From NCBI GenBank assembly GCA_964613805.1, contig CAZTJF010000002.1:228929-292928 (forward strand): a stretch of 64,000 nucleotides of DNA, given 5' to 3'. Shown one piece after another: positions 35,996-44,417 of the stretch. The notes beneath the pieces were generated by a model. It worked only from the letters and a program-made list of their open reading frames with translations. It did not search any database and was not told the DNA's origin. The translations under genes and the position numbers were made by a program. The DNA comes from XYD12-FULL-36-8 sp964613805 (GTDB lineage: Bacteria > Bacteroidota > Ignavibacteria > Ignavibacteriales > Ignavibacteriaceae). Positions within the stretch are counted from its first letter, which is position 1. Each line of letters begins with the position of its first letter.

Positions 35996-36757
35996 TTACC
36001 TTCCCATCCAGCCACCGTCTACAGTAACAACTGTTCCATTAAGATAATTTGAAGCATCAGAGCATAGAAAAACTACAGTTCCCATTAAATCTTCTGGTGT
36101 TCCCCACCTTCCTGCTGGAATACGATCAAGAATGGCCTTATTTCTGACAGGATCATCTCTTAATGCTCGAGTGTTTTCTGTTGCAATATAACCTGGGGCA
36201 ATTGCATTAACCGTTACTCCTTTTGAAGCCCACTCATTCGCAAATGCCATTGTCAATTGCTTAATTCCACCTTTTGACGAAGCATAACCCGGTACCAGAA
36301 TTCCTCCTTGGAAAGATAAAAGAGACGCTATGAACACGATTTTACCATATCCTCTTTCAACCATTTTTTTGCCAAGCTCTCTTGTTAAAATAAATTGTGA
36401 GGTAAGATTTATTTCAATTACCTTGTCCCAATACTCATCAGGATGATCTGAAATTGGTTTTCTGAGAATTGTACCTGCATTGTTAACAAGTATGTCAATT
36501 CTTTCATAGTCTGAATCCAATTGTTTTATGAATTCATATAGACTTGACCGATTAGAAAAATCTGAGACGTAAGAGTTAAATTTTCTTCCAACTGCCAAAA
36601 TCATTTTTTCAGTTTCGGCAAAATCGTCAACATACGAAACTCCAATTATATCAGCACCAGCTTGTGCTAACGCAAGCGCATAATACTGTCCAATTCCTTG
36701 GTTAGAACCAGTGATCAGAGCAACTTTGCCATCAAGTTTAAATTTATTGAGAATCAT
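35996..36757 (-). CDS. kduD: 2-dehydro-3-deoxy-D-gluconate 5-dehydrogenase KduD
   Basis: Short-chain dehydrogenase, 253 aa. Cofactor motif TGSNQGIG (about residues 17-24), NNAG (about 91-94) and active-site Y-x-x-x-K in YASSKGG (about 157-163). Length and overall sequence match KduD, which interconverts 2,5-diketo-3-deoxygluconate and KDG with NAD(H). This is the second step after KduI in catabolism of unsaturated uronates released by pectin lyases and GH105/GH88 enzymes. It is the last gene of the operon, 35 nt after the MFS gene and just before the terminator. Shine-Dalgarno AAGGAA precedes the ATG. Assignment rests on family resemblance plus the presence of kduI in the same operon. Confidence 0.87.
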   Translation of the reverse strand: MILNKFKLDGKVALITGSNQGIGQYYALALAQAGADIIGVSYVDDFAETEKMILAVGRKFNSYVSDFSNRSSLYEFIKQLDSDYERIDILVNNAGTILRKPISDHPDEYWDKVIEINLTSQFILTRELGKKMVERGYGKIVFIASLLSFQGGILVPGYASSKGGIKQLTMAFANEWASKGVTVNAIAPGYIATENTRALRDDPVRNKAILDRIPAGRWGTPEDLMGTVVFLCSDASNYLNGTVVTVDGGWMGR

Positions 36758-36792
36758 AAATTATTATTCCTTTTAAAATCGAATTAAGAACT

Positions 36793-38073
36793 TTATTCAA
36801 GTTTTGCAGGTTCGAGATTGGGAACAAGGAAGTGAATAATCAATAACGCTATTAGATATACAACACCTGCAATAGCAAACATTACCTCATAACTGCCTGT
36901 GTTTTGTTTTAACCAACCCGCTCCTAAATTCATAAAAAATCCACCCATTGCACCTGCGAATCCACCAATTCCTACAACTGAACCAACTGCTTTGCGGGGA
37001 AACATATCGGATGTTAGCGTGAAAATATTTGCAGAAAATCCTTGATGTGCAGCAGCAGCAATTCCAATCAACATTACAGCTATCCACTCACCGCTAACAT
37101 GCGGTGCCAAAGCAACTGGCAGAATCAATATGGCACATACAAGCATAGCAGTCTTACGTGCAGCATTTACCGTCCAATTACGTTTCATCAGGAAAAAACT
37201 CAACCAACCTCCACCAACAGATCCAACATCTGCAAGTAGATACACAATAATCATTGGCGGTCCAATGGTACGCAGATCAACACCAAAACGATCATTCATA
37301 AACAATGGAAACCAGAAAAGATAAAACCACCAAATTGCATCTGTTAAAAATTTTCCAGAAGCAAAAGCCCAGGTCTGTTTTATCGGAAGAAGACTCACCC
37401 AAGGGATTTTAGCAGGAGTATCTGGTGGATCGCCTTCAATATGTGCCAATTCAGTCTTAGATAATTTATAATGATCAACAGGACGTCGATAGACTGGTAA
37501 CCAAAACGCAACCCAAATCAATCCTGCTAACCCAGTGAAAATGAATGCCTCTTGCCAACCCCAGTTTAGGGCAATCCAGGGGACGACTAACGGTGCAATA
37601 ATTGCTCCCACATTGGAACCTGCATTGAAAATTCCCGTTGCTAAAGCTCGTTCTTTTTTAGGAAACCATTCAGCAACCGTTTTTATGGCAGCAGGAAAAT
37701 TTCCGGATTCACCGATCCCTAATGCAAATCGAACTGCACCAAAGCCAAAAGCTGAACGAACTAAAGCATGGGCTGCTGCCGCAAGTGACCATATAGTCAG
37801 ATAAATACTATAACCTATTCGTGTACCTACTTTATCAATAAACCATCCGGCAATAATAAATCCAATAGCGTAAGCCAGTGTGAAGGCAGCACTAATGTAA
37901 CCGTATTCTTGATCTGTCCAACCTATTTCGGTTCTAAGTGTCGGAGCAAGAACTCCGAGTACTGCTCGGTCAACATAGTTGATGGTAGTTGCAAAGAATA
38001 ACAATGCACAAATAATCCATCGATAATTACCAATTTTCATTTTTTCTTGGATGGCATTGATCTCCTGATTCAT
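36793..38073 (-). CDS. exuT: ExuT-like hexuronate MFS transporter (ACS family)
   Basis: MFS carrier, 426 aa, 12 predicted membrane segments. ACS-family features include NYVDRAVLGVLAPTLR (about residues 32-47), GWFIDKVGTRIGY (about 76-88), RFALGIGESGNFPAAIKTV (about 115-133) and EWFPKKERALATGIFNAGS (about 134-152). This sequence signature is typical of galacturonate/glucuronate:H+ symporters (ExuT). It lies between kduI and kduD and probably imports free hexuronates. A separate TRAP system is encoded upstream in the same operon, so two uptake routes coexist. Confidence 0.85.
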   Translation of the reverse strand: MNQEINAIQEKMKIGNYRWIICALLFFATTINYVDRAVLGVLAPTLRTEIGWTDQEYGYISAAFTLAYAIGFIIAGWFIDKVGTRIGYSIYLTIWSLAAAAHALVRSAFGFGAVRFALGIGESGNFPAAIKTVAEWFPKKERALATGIFNAGSNVGAIIAPLVVPWIALNWGWQEAFIFTGLAGLIWVAFWLPVYRRPVDHYKLSKTELAHIEGDPPDTPAKIPWVSLLPIKQTWAFASGKFLTDAIWWFYLFWFPLFMNDRFGVDLRTIGPPMIIVYLLADVGSVGGGWLSFFLMKRNWTVNAARKTAMLVCAILILPVALAPHVSGEWIAVMLIGIAAAAHQGFSANIFTLTSDMFPRKAVGSVVGIGGFAGAMGGFFMNLGAGWLKQNTGSYEVMFAIAGVVYLIALLIIHFLVPNLEPAKLE

Positions 38074-38113
38074 TCTCAGGTCGTCATTTTTATGTGAAAA
38101 AGATTTTGTTATG

Positions 38114-38947
38114 CTATTTTAGTTCTTTCATGGTTATCCAATCCATATCATCAAATTCCTGATTTTCGCCACCCATTGCCCAAATGAAAGAATAATTCTG
38201 AGTTCCAACCCCAGAATGCATTGACCAGCTTGTTGATAGAACTGCCTGCTTATCTCTAATTATAATATGGCGAGTTTCTTTCGGGTCTCCTAAAAGATGA
38301 ACAATAATTGAATCTTTTTTCAATCCGTAATACATGTAAATTTCAGATCTTCTTTGGTGCGTATGGACAGGCATTGTATTCCAAACGCTTCCTTCTGCTA
38401 ATATTGTTAACCCCATTACTAACTGACAGGAACCAACTTTCCCCGGTAAAATGTATTTGTAGATTATTCTTTTATTGGCATCGGCAACTGTGCCCAAATG
38501 TACCGATTCCGCATCCTTTTGTTTTATTTGTTTAGTTGGATAGCTGGTGTGCGCTGGATAGCTGACGAAATAAAACATGGCGGGGTTTTTAGAATCTGAA
38601 CTGCTAAGCAATATATTTTTTGATCCTCTGCCAACATAAAGTGCATCAGAATTGCTCATAAAATATTTTTTATTATCAACTTTAATCATTCCCTTGCCGC
38701 CAATGTTTATAATTCCGATTTCTCTTCGCTGTGCAAAATATTCCGCAGCCATTTCTTTCGCACTAGCGGTAAGTTTAAGTGATTTTCCAACTGGAACAGC
38801 TGATCCTGTAATCGAGCGATCTACGTCTGAATAAACCATTGGAATAGCATTCTTACTAAATAAATTCTCAATTAAAAAACTTTTTCTTAAATCAGCTGTC
38901 GTAAATTTTTTAAACCCTTCTTTATCGGGTGAATATCTAACTTCCAT
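38114..38947 (-). CDS. kduI: 5-dehydro-4-deoxy-D-glucuronate isomerase KduI
   Basis: KduI family protein, 277 aa (usual length about 278), made of two cupin halves. The zinc site is visible as MPVHTHQRRSEIYMYY (about residues 193-208; two His and one Glu), with a later His in STSWSMHSGVGTQNYSFIW (about 240-258). The N-terminus MEVRYSPDKEGFK is typical. It converts 5-keto-4-deoxyuronate, formed spontaneously from unsaturated galacturonate, into 2,5-diketo-3-deoxygluconate, the KduD substrate. Strong AAGGAGAATC precedes the ATG. It confirms that the locus handles unsaturated pectin products as well as free galacturonate. Confidence 0.93.
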   Translation of the reverse strand: MEVRYSPDKEGFKKFTTADLRKSFLIENLFSKNAIPMVYSDVDRSITGSAVPVGKSLKLTASAKEMAAEYFAQRREIGIINIGGKGMIKVDNKKYFMSNSDALYVGRGSKNILLSSSDSKNPAMFYFVSYPAHTSYPTKQIKQKDAESVHLGTVADANKRIIYKYILPGKVGSCQLVMGLTILAEGSVWNTMPVHTHQRRSEIYMYYGLKKDSIIVHLLGDPKETRHIIIRDKQAVLSTSWSMHSGVGTQNYSFIWAMGGENQEFDDMDWITMKELK

Positions 38948-38968
38948 ATAGATTCTCCTTTAACTTTA

Positions 38969-40267
38969 CTAATATCCCAAAAGTTTTGGTATAAATAGAC
39001 TTAATTCTGGAATATATGTTACTAACAATAATGAAAAAATCATTGCTATGAACATTGGAATCAAGGGTTTAATTACTTTTGTAATTGGTAATCCTGCAAC
39101 TGAACATCCTACAAACAATACACTTCCGACCGGTGGAGTGCATAATCCAACGCTTAAATTCATAACCATGATGATGCCAAAATGTATTGGATTTACTCCA
39201 AGCTGAACTGCGACTGGTAAAAATATTGGGGTAAATATTAGCACCGCTGGAGTCATATCCATAAAAGTACCAACCAATAAAAGAATAAGATTGATAATTA
39301 TTAGTATTACAATTTTATTTTCGGATAATGCCATCAGAGTTTGAGCAACATTCTGTGGAATGTTTTCGTACGCCATAACCCAACTCATTGACATAGACGT
39401 TCCAACAAGCAACAAAACGATTGCAGTTGTTGAAGCACTGCTCAATAGAATATTAGGCAGATCTTTCCATTTGATTTCTTTATAAATAAAAACTGAAAGA
39501 ATAAAAGCATATAAAACTGCCACTGCCGATGCTTCAGTCGCAGTAAAGTAACCGGCAACAATTCCACCAATAACAATAACAATTAATAATAAGCTTGGTA
39601 AGGCACTAAAGAATTTTTTAATGGCATCAGTTAAGTGAAAGTCAATTCTTGATTTATAATTATGCGTTTTAGCATAAATAAAAGCCACAACCATAAGACT
39701 AAGACCAAGAATTATACCGGGAATATAACCGGCAAGAAAAAGAGCGGCAATTGATACTCCTCCGCTTGCAAGAGAATAAACAATTAATATATTGCTGGGA
39801 GGAATTATCAATCCTGTTGTTGCTGAAGTTATATTCACTGCGGCAGAAAAAGATTTATCGTAACCTTCTTTTGACATAACCGGCGTCATAAACCCGCCAA
39901 TGGCTGAAGCTGCTGCAACTGCTGATCCTGATATTGCTCCAAATAACATAGCTGCCAGTATATTTACGAATGCCAATCCGCCAGGTAATTTTCCAACCAA
40001 AACTTTTGCAAGATCAATTAATCGTCTTGCAATCCCTCCGCTGTTCATTAATTGACCTGCTAAAATGAAAAATGGAATAGCCAGTAATGCAAAGCTATCC
40101 AACCCTGTTGCCATTCTTTGGGAAACAGTTGTTACTGCGGGCAATGACTGAATACTAAGCAGCATTGTCATCAGACTTGATATTCCAATGCTGAAAGAAA
40201 TTGGCACTCCGATCGCTAATAATGCAACAAACGTGACTATTAAAACAAGAATTTCAAAAATTTCCAT
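38969..40267 (-). CDS. dctM: TRAP transporter large permease (DctM)
   Basis: Integral membrane protein, 432 aa, about 12 segments. DctM-family landmarks are ALLAIPFFILAGQLMNSGGI (about residues 55-74), GAISGSAVAAASAIGG (about 110-125), PVMSKEGYDKSFSAAVN (about 128-144), LIIPPSNILIVYS and NLSVGLCTPPVGSVLFVG (about 374-391). It forms the channel part of a Na+- or H+-driven tripartite carrier with DctQ and DctP encoded directly upstream. By context the solute is a sugar acid such as galacturonate, glucuronate or an oligouronide-derived product. Confidence 0.93.
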   Translation of the reverse strand: MEIFEILVLIVTFVALLAIGVPISFSIGISSLMTMLLSIQSLPAVTTVSQRMATGLDSFALLAIPFFILAGQLMNSGGIARRLIDLAKVLVGKLPGGLAFVNILAAMLFGAISGSAVAAASAIGGFMTPVMSKEGYDKSFSAAVNITSATTGLIIPPSNILIVYSLASGGVSIAALFLAGYIPGIILGLSLMVVAFIYAKTHNYKSRIDFHLTDAIKKFFSALPSLLLIVIVIGGIVAGYFTATEASAVAVLYAFILSVFIYKEIKWKDLPNILLSSASTTAIVLLLVGTSMSMSWVMAYENIPQNVAQTLMALSENKIVILIIINLILLLVGTFMDMTPAVLIFTPIFLPVAVQLGVNPIHFGIIMVMNLSVGLCTPPVGSVLFVGCSVAGLPITKVIKPLIPMFIAMIFSLLLVTYIPELSLFIPKLLGY

Positions 40268-40286
40268 TTATAATTTCACAAAATTA

Positions 40287-40787
40287 TTATTTACTGATTC
40301 GAGTAGATTTAATGATTCTTACCTGTTCAACAATAAATACTGTTGAGTAAAACATTATAAGTATACCGCTAATTGGAAGTACTAAGTAAACATATCCTAA
40401 TGGAATTTGGAGTGCAGCTGATATCTGATTTAATGATAAAGTAATTTGAACTAATCTAATCCCACCAATTAGCATCACAAAAAAAGAAAATAAGAAGATA
40501 AATGCTTGTATAATGATTTCTAAAAGGGACTTTTTAATACCATTTAACTTTGTTGAGAGCAAATCAATAGCTAAATGCATTTTTTGCCCTGCGACATAGC
40601 TCGCTCCTAATATTCCTAGCCAAACTAACATATACCTTGCTAATTCCTCCGTAATTGAACTGGGGTTTTTAAGAACGAATCTGGTAAATACCTGCCACAA
40701 AACATTTATAGTCATGAAAGATATGATAAATACTAAACACCACTTTAGTATTAAATCAATTTTATTTTTAAGGTTTATCAAAATCAT
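40287..40787 (-). CDS. dctQ: TRAP transporter small permease (DctQ)
   Basis: Membrane protein, 166 aa, four hydrophobic segments. The DctQ pattern is VLWQVFTRFVLKNPSSITEE at about residues 29-48 and ARYMLVWLGILGASYVAGQ after it, then KMHLAIDLL. Its start ATG overlaps the dctP stop (ATGA), indicating translational coupling, and dctM follows after 19 nt. It is the small scaffold subunit of the TRAP carrier. Confidence 0.92.
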   Translation of the reverse strand: MILINLKNKIDLILKWCLVFIISFMTINVLWQVFTRFVLKNPSSITEELARYMLVWLGILGASYVAGQKMHLAIDLLSTKLNGIKKSLLEIIIQAFIFLFSFFVMLIGGIRLVQITLSLNQISAALQIPLGYVYLVLPISGILIMFYSTVFIVEQVRIIKSTRISK

Positions 40788-41773
40788 TTTACATTCTTAA
40801 TTTTTTGAATTTGATCGTATACATCTTTTTCTGATTTATACTCATCAAAAAGAGATTGAACTTTATCTATGAAAGGTGCTTTATCAGGATAACTTATTTT
40901 TACACCGGCATCTTGCACTGCCTTCAAGGATTCTAAAGTTGATTCTTTCCATAATTTTTTTTGATGCTCGTAAGATTCTATGGCTGCTTCTTGAAGCCAT
41001 GTTTGTTCTTGTTCCGAAAGTTCATTCCATATCACTGTACTGATAAGTAAGACATCCGGGACAGAGGTATGTTCATCTAGTGAATAATATTTACAAACCT
41101 CATAATGCCTTGATGTGAAAAAACTTGGCGGATTGTTCTCTGCACCATCAACAACACCTTGCTGTAAAGCCGTATAAAGTTCTCCCCATGAAATTGGAGT
41201 TGCAGAACCACCGAATGAGTTTACCATTTTTATAGATGTCGCACTTTCCTGTGTGCGAATTTTTAATCCACGTAAATCCTCTGGTGAATTTATGGGTTTG
41301 TCTTTAGTATAAAAGCTTCTGCTGCCGGCATCGTAAAAACATAATCCTCTAAGCCAATATTTTTCTGGACTGATTAAAAATTCTCTCCCCAGCTCACTTT
41401 CAAATATTTTAAATTTGTGCTCTTCATTTCTGAAAATATAAGGAAGACTAAAAACTTTGAATCTTGGTACAAATCCTTCTAACACAGATGATGAAACCTT
41501 CGTCATGGCTAAGCTGCCAATCTGCAATAACTCTAAGCATTCTCTTTCGGTTCCTAATTGCTGGCTTGGGTATACTGTAATTTCCAATGCACCATCGGAC
41601 TTTTCCTTTACTCTTTCAGCAAGGTAAAGCATAGCTTTATGAACTGGATGTGTTTGATCGAGACCGTGCCCTATTTTCAATTTTTTCACACCAATCACTT
41701 TACTGCATGAAATTAGCAAAATTGAAAACAGAATAAATAAAATATATTTTGAAATTAATACTACTTTTTGCAT
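40784..41773 (-). CDS. dctP: TRAP substrate-binding lipoprotein (DctP)
   Basis: Solute-binding protein, about 329 aa. From ATG 41773 it begins with a hydrophobic signal ending in the lipobox LLISC (Cys about residue 23), so it should be a periplasm-facing lipoprotein. DctP family features are KIGHGLDQTHPVHKA, YPSQQLGTERE, LRGLKIRTQES with the conserved Arg that pairs with the substrate carboxylate, and TALQQGVVDGAENNP. The longer reading begins at a TTG (41788) and adds only five residues; the ATG is more likely. The preceding gene gnd ends 22 nt upstream of this start. By context the ligand is a hexuronate or deoxy-uronate. Confidence 0.9.
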   Translation of the reverse strand: MQKVVLISKYILFILFSILLISCSKVIGVKKLKIGHGLDQTHPVHKAMLYLAERVKEKSDGALEITVYPSQQLGTERECLELLQIGSLAMTKVSSSVLEGFVPRFKVFSLPYIFRNEEHKFKIFESELGREFLISPEKYWLRGLCFYDAGSRSFYTKDKPINSPEDLRGLKIRTQESATSIKMVNSFGGSATPISWGELYTALQQGVVDGAENNPPSFFTSRHYEVCKYYSLDEHTSVPDVLLISTVIWNELSEQEQTWLQEAAIESYEHQKKLWKESTLESLKAVQDAGVKISYPDKAPFIDKVQSLFDEYKSEKDVYDQIQKIKNVK

Positions 41774-41795
41774 GATGAAAATATACAAAGTTTAG

Positions 41796-43244
41796 TTAGA
41801 CATTATATGCCGAAGATGCAGTCTGTCCTCCACGTCCTGTCCAGTTAGTATGGAAAAATTCTCCTCGCGGTTTATCAATTCTTTCGTAAGTATGTGCGCC
41901 AAAATAATCACGTTGTGCCTGGAGCAAATTTGCGGGGAGCCGTGCATTGCGATAGCCATCAAAATAATTCAGTGCGGTAGAAAGTGCCGGTATCCAAATA
42001 CCATTCAGTACAGCGGTTGAGACAACTCTACGCCAAGCTTCTTGAGATGATTCGATTTTTTCCTTGAAGAAAGGATCTAAAAGTAAATTTGTAAGATTTG
42101 GATTTTTGTCGAAAGCTTCCTTTATCTTACCAAGAAAGACTGATCTAATTATACACCCACCACGCCACATCAATGCAATACCACCATTATTTAAATTCCA
42201 TCCGAATTCTTTTGCTGCATATCGCATTAACACATATCCTTGAGCGTAAGAAACTATTTTCGAAGCATACAATGCTTTTTTCAAGTCTTCTACAAATTGT
42301 TTTTTATCACCATCAAACTTCGGTTTCGGTCCAAATAAAACTTTTGAAGCTTCTACTCGATCATCTTTCATCGAAGATAAAGTCCGCGCATAAACTGCTT
42401 CTCCTATTAATGTTAACGGTGTACCCGTATCGAGTGAAGCAACTACTGTCCATTTACCCGTGCCTTTTTGTCCGGCAGTATCTAGAATATAATCAACAAG
42501 CGGTTTTCCATTTTCCTTGAAATTAAGAATGTCCCTAGTTATTTCAATTAGATAACTGTTCAGCTCTCCATCATTCCACTCTTTAAAAATCAAATACATT
42601 TCTTCACTGCTCAAACCAAGTAAATCTTTCATAATTTGATAAGCTTCGCATATTAGCTGCATGTCACCATATTCAATTCCATTGTGAACCATTTTTACAA
42701 AATGACCGGCACCATTTTCCCCTACCCAATCACAACATGGAGTTCCATCTTCAACTTTCGCTGCAATTGATTGAAAGATTGGCTTAACATGTTTCCATGC
42801 TTCCGGAGATCCCCCGGGCATGATCGAAGGACCTTTCAACGCACCTTCTTCACCACCCGATACGCCAGTTCCAATATATAGCAATCCCTTTTCTTCAAGA
42901 TATTTTGTTCTTCTTGCAGTGTCAGGAAAATGTGAATTGCCTCCATCAATAACTATATCACCCTTTTTTAGATGAGGTATTACAAGTTCAATAAAGTCAT
43001 CAACAGGTTTTCCCGCCTTTACCATCAACATCACTTTTCGGGGACTTTTTAGTGTAGCAACAAGTTCCTCAATTGTTTTTGTGCCGATTATGTTTTTTCC
43101 TTTGCCGCGTCCGTTTACAAAGTCGTTTACTTTTTGAACTGTTCGATTGTAAACGGCAACTGTGAAACCATGACTTTCCATATTAAGTACTAAATTTTCA
43201 CCCATAACTGCAAGTCCGACTAACCCTATATCTGCTTTGTTCAT
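41796..43244 (-). CDS. gnd: 6-phosphogluconate dehydrogenase (decarboxylating)
   Basis: Full-length Gnd of the long dimeric NADP type, 482 aa. Motifs are GLAVMGENLVLNMESHGF (about residues 10-27), YNRT (NADP phosphate-binding Arg, about 32-35), DGGNSHFPDT (about 100-109), GVSGGEEGALKGPSIMPGG (about 128-146) and GHFVKMVHNGIEYGDMQ (about 180-196, holding the catalytic Lys). The C-terminal region contains RAQRDYFGAHTYER-like residues with the conserved His. It oxidises 6-phosphogluconate to ribulose 5-phosphate and CO2. Its place between TRAP genes and a PdxB-like gene in a hexuronate operon is unusual, because KDG/KDPG catabolism does not need it. Shine-Dalgarno GGGAG is present. Confidence 0.95.
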   Translation of the reverse strand: MNKADIGLVGLAVMGENLVLNMESHGFTVAVYNRTVQKVNDFVNGRGKGKNIIGTKTIEELVATLKSPRKVMLMVKAGKPVDDFIELVIPHLKKGDIVIDGGNSHFPDTARRTKYLEEKGLLYIGTGVSGGEEGALKGPSIMPGGSPEAWKHVKPIFQSIAAKVEDGTPCCDWVGENGAGHFVKMVHNGIEYGDMQLICEAYQIMKDLLGLSSEEMYLIFKEWNDGELNSYLIEITRDILNFKENGKPLVDYILDTAGQKGTGKWTVVASLDTGTPLTLIGEAVYARTLSSMKDDRVEASKVLFGPKPKFDGDKKQFVEDLKKALYASKIVSYAQGYVLMRYAAKEFGWNLNNGGIALMWRGGCIIRSVFLGKIKEAFDKNPNLTNLLLDPFFKEKIESSQEAWRRVVSTAVLNGIWIPALSTALNYFDGYRNARLPANLLQAQRDYFGAHTYERIDKPRGEFFHTNWTGRGGQTASSAYNV

Positions 43245-43256
43245 TTTACTCCCTAG

Positions 43257-44417
43257 TTAATTTATTTTTATGTTAAATCCAAGTTCACTGATTTTTTGTT
43301 GTGTTGCCTCGTCAGCATTATCTAGATGAACATCGTAATAGTTGAATTCCCTTCTAACCAGATATTCCGAACGCTGTTTTTCAAAATCTGAGACTGATTT
43401 CCTTAAACGTAAATCATCTTCCATAATATCATAGGTTGGATGTATGCAATTGAAATATATTTCTTGAATATTTTTTTCGGCACAGTTAATACTGATTTCG
43501 TTTGATCTGTTTGATAATGGAAGATTAGTTGGATACCAATTGGGCTGCAAGCCCAAACTAAAGAATTCATTCACGCTGTTTACACAGGTTGCTGTTCCGT
43601 TAGCTTTTCCTTCAACGGTATAGCCAGCAATATGCGGCGTTGCAATGTCAACCACACTTAAAAGTTCTCGATCTATTTTAGGTTCGTTTTCCCATACATC
43701 TAAAACACAAGCCGAAATTAATTTGTTCTTAATTGCTTCTTTTAATGCGCTTGTTTCAACAACTTCGCCACGAGAAGTATTGATGAAAATTTTACTGTCT
43801 TTGAACTTCACAAAGAATGACCTGTCGGCTAAATGAAATGTTTTATCAATTCCATTCATATTCAATGGAACGTGTAAGGAAATGATATCTGATTTTGCAA
43901 TTAAATAATCGAGCGGCACAAACTTTTTATTGTGCTCATTTCGTTCTCGTGGAGGATCATTAAGTAACACATTCATTCCAAAAATTCTTGCAATCTTTTC
44001 AACCTTATTACCGACATTTCCAACACCAACAATTCCCATTGTTTTTGCTTCAAGCCGGATATTTTTTTTCTTTGCTAAAGTCAATAACGCTGATGCAACA
44101 TACTGCTGTACTGAACTGGAATTACAACCAGGTGCATTTACCCACTTTATTCCATGTGACTCACAAAACGAAGTATCAATATGATCAAACCCGATAGTTG
44201 CTGTTGCAATAAATTTAATATTCGATTTTTCGAGCAGTTCGGCACTGCATTTTGTTCTTGTTCGAATGATGAGTGCATCCGCATCCTTAACAACTTCTTT
44301 AACTATTTGCGATGGCGGTAGATATGTGATGTCAGCGAATGGTTCTAAAACTCCCTCGAGAAAAGGAATTTTATCATCAGCAATAATTTTAATTTTCTTC
44401 GCCAATAAATTTTTCAA
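43257..44417 (-). CDS. pdxB: PdxB-like 2-hydroxyacid dehydrogenase
   Basis: D-isomer-specific 2-hydroxyacid dehydrogenase, 386 aa. Features closest to 4-phosphoerythronate dehydrogenase PdxB are KIIADDKIPFLEGVLEPF near the start, ATIGFDHIDTSFCESHGI (about residues 73-90), NAPGCNSSSVQQYV, the cofactor motif GIVGVGNVG (about 129-137), LNDPPRERN, NTSRGEVVET and the hallmark ATPHIAGYTVEGKANGT (about 250-266). PdxB oxidises 4-phosphoerythronate in vitamin B6 synthesis. In a sugar-acid operon beside LarA-like and Gnd genes, oxidation of another aldonate or phospho-aldonate is possible. The start is a TTG overlapping the larA-like stop (TTGA). There is a C-terminal extension of about 60 residues after the dimerisation region. 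Confidence 0.8.
   Translation of the reverse strand: MKNLLAKKIKIIADDKIPFLEGVLEPFADITYLPPSQIVKEVVKDADALIIRTRTKCSAELLEKSNIKFIATATIGFDHIDTSFCESHGIKWVNAPGCNSSSVQQYVASALLTLAKKKNIRLEAKTMGIVGVGNVGNKVEKIARIFGMNVLLNDPPRERNEHNKKFVPLDYLIAKSDIISLHVPLNMNGIDKTFHLADRSFFVKFKDSKIFINTSRGEVVETSALKEAIKNKLISACVLDVWENEPKIDRELLSVVDIATPHIAGYTVEGKANGTATCVNSVNEFFSLGLQPNWYPTNLPLSNRSNEISINCAEKNIQEIYFNCIHPTYDIMEDDLRLRKSVSDFEKQRSEYLVRREFNYYDVHLDNADEATQQKISELGFNIKIN

Noticed and set aside
42173..42520. 115-aa open frame on the + strand opposite gnd
   Set aside because: Antisense shadow of a strongly conserved gene; low-complexity His/Leu-rich translation.
43257..44417. Serine-pathway 3-phosphoglycerate dehydrogenase (SerA)
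   Set aside because: The HIAGYTVEGKANGT ending and N-terminal IIADDKIPF match PdxB rather than SerA, and there is no ACT domain.
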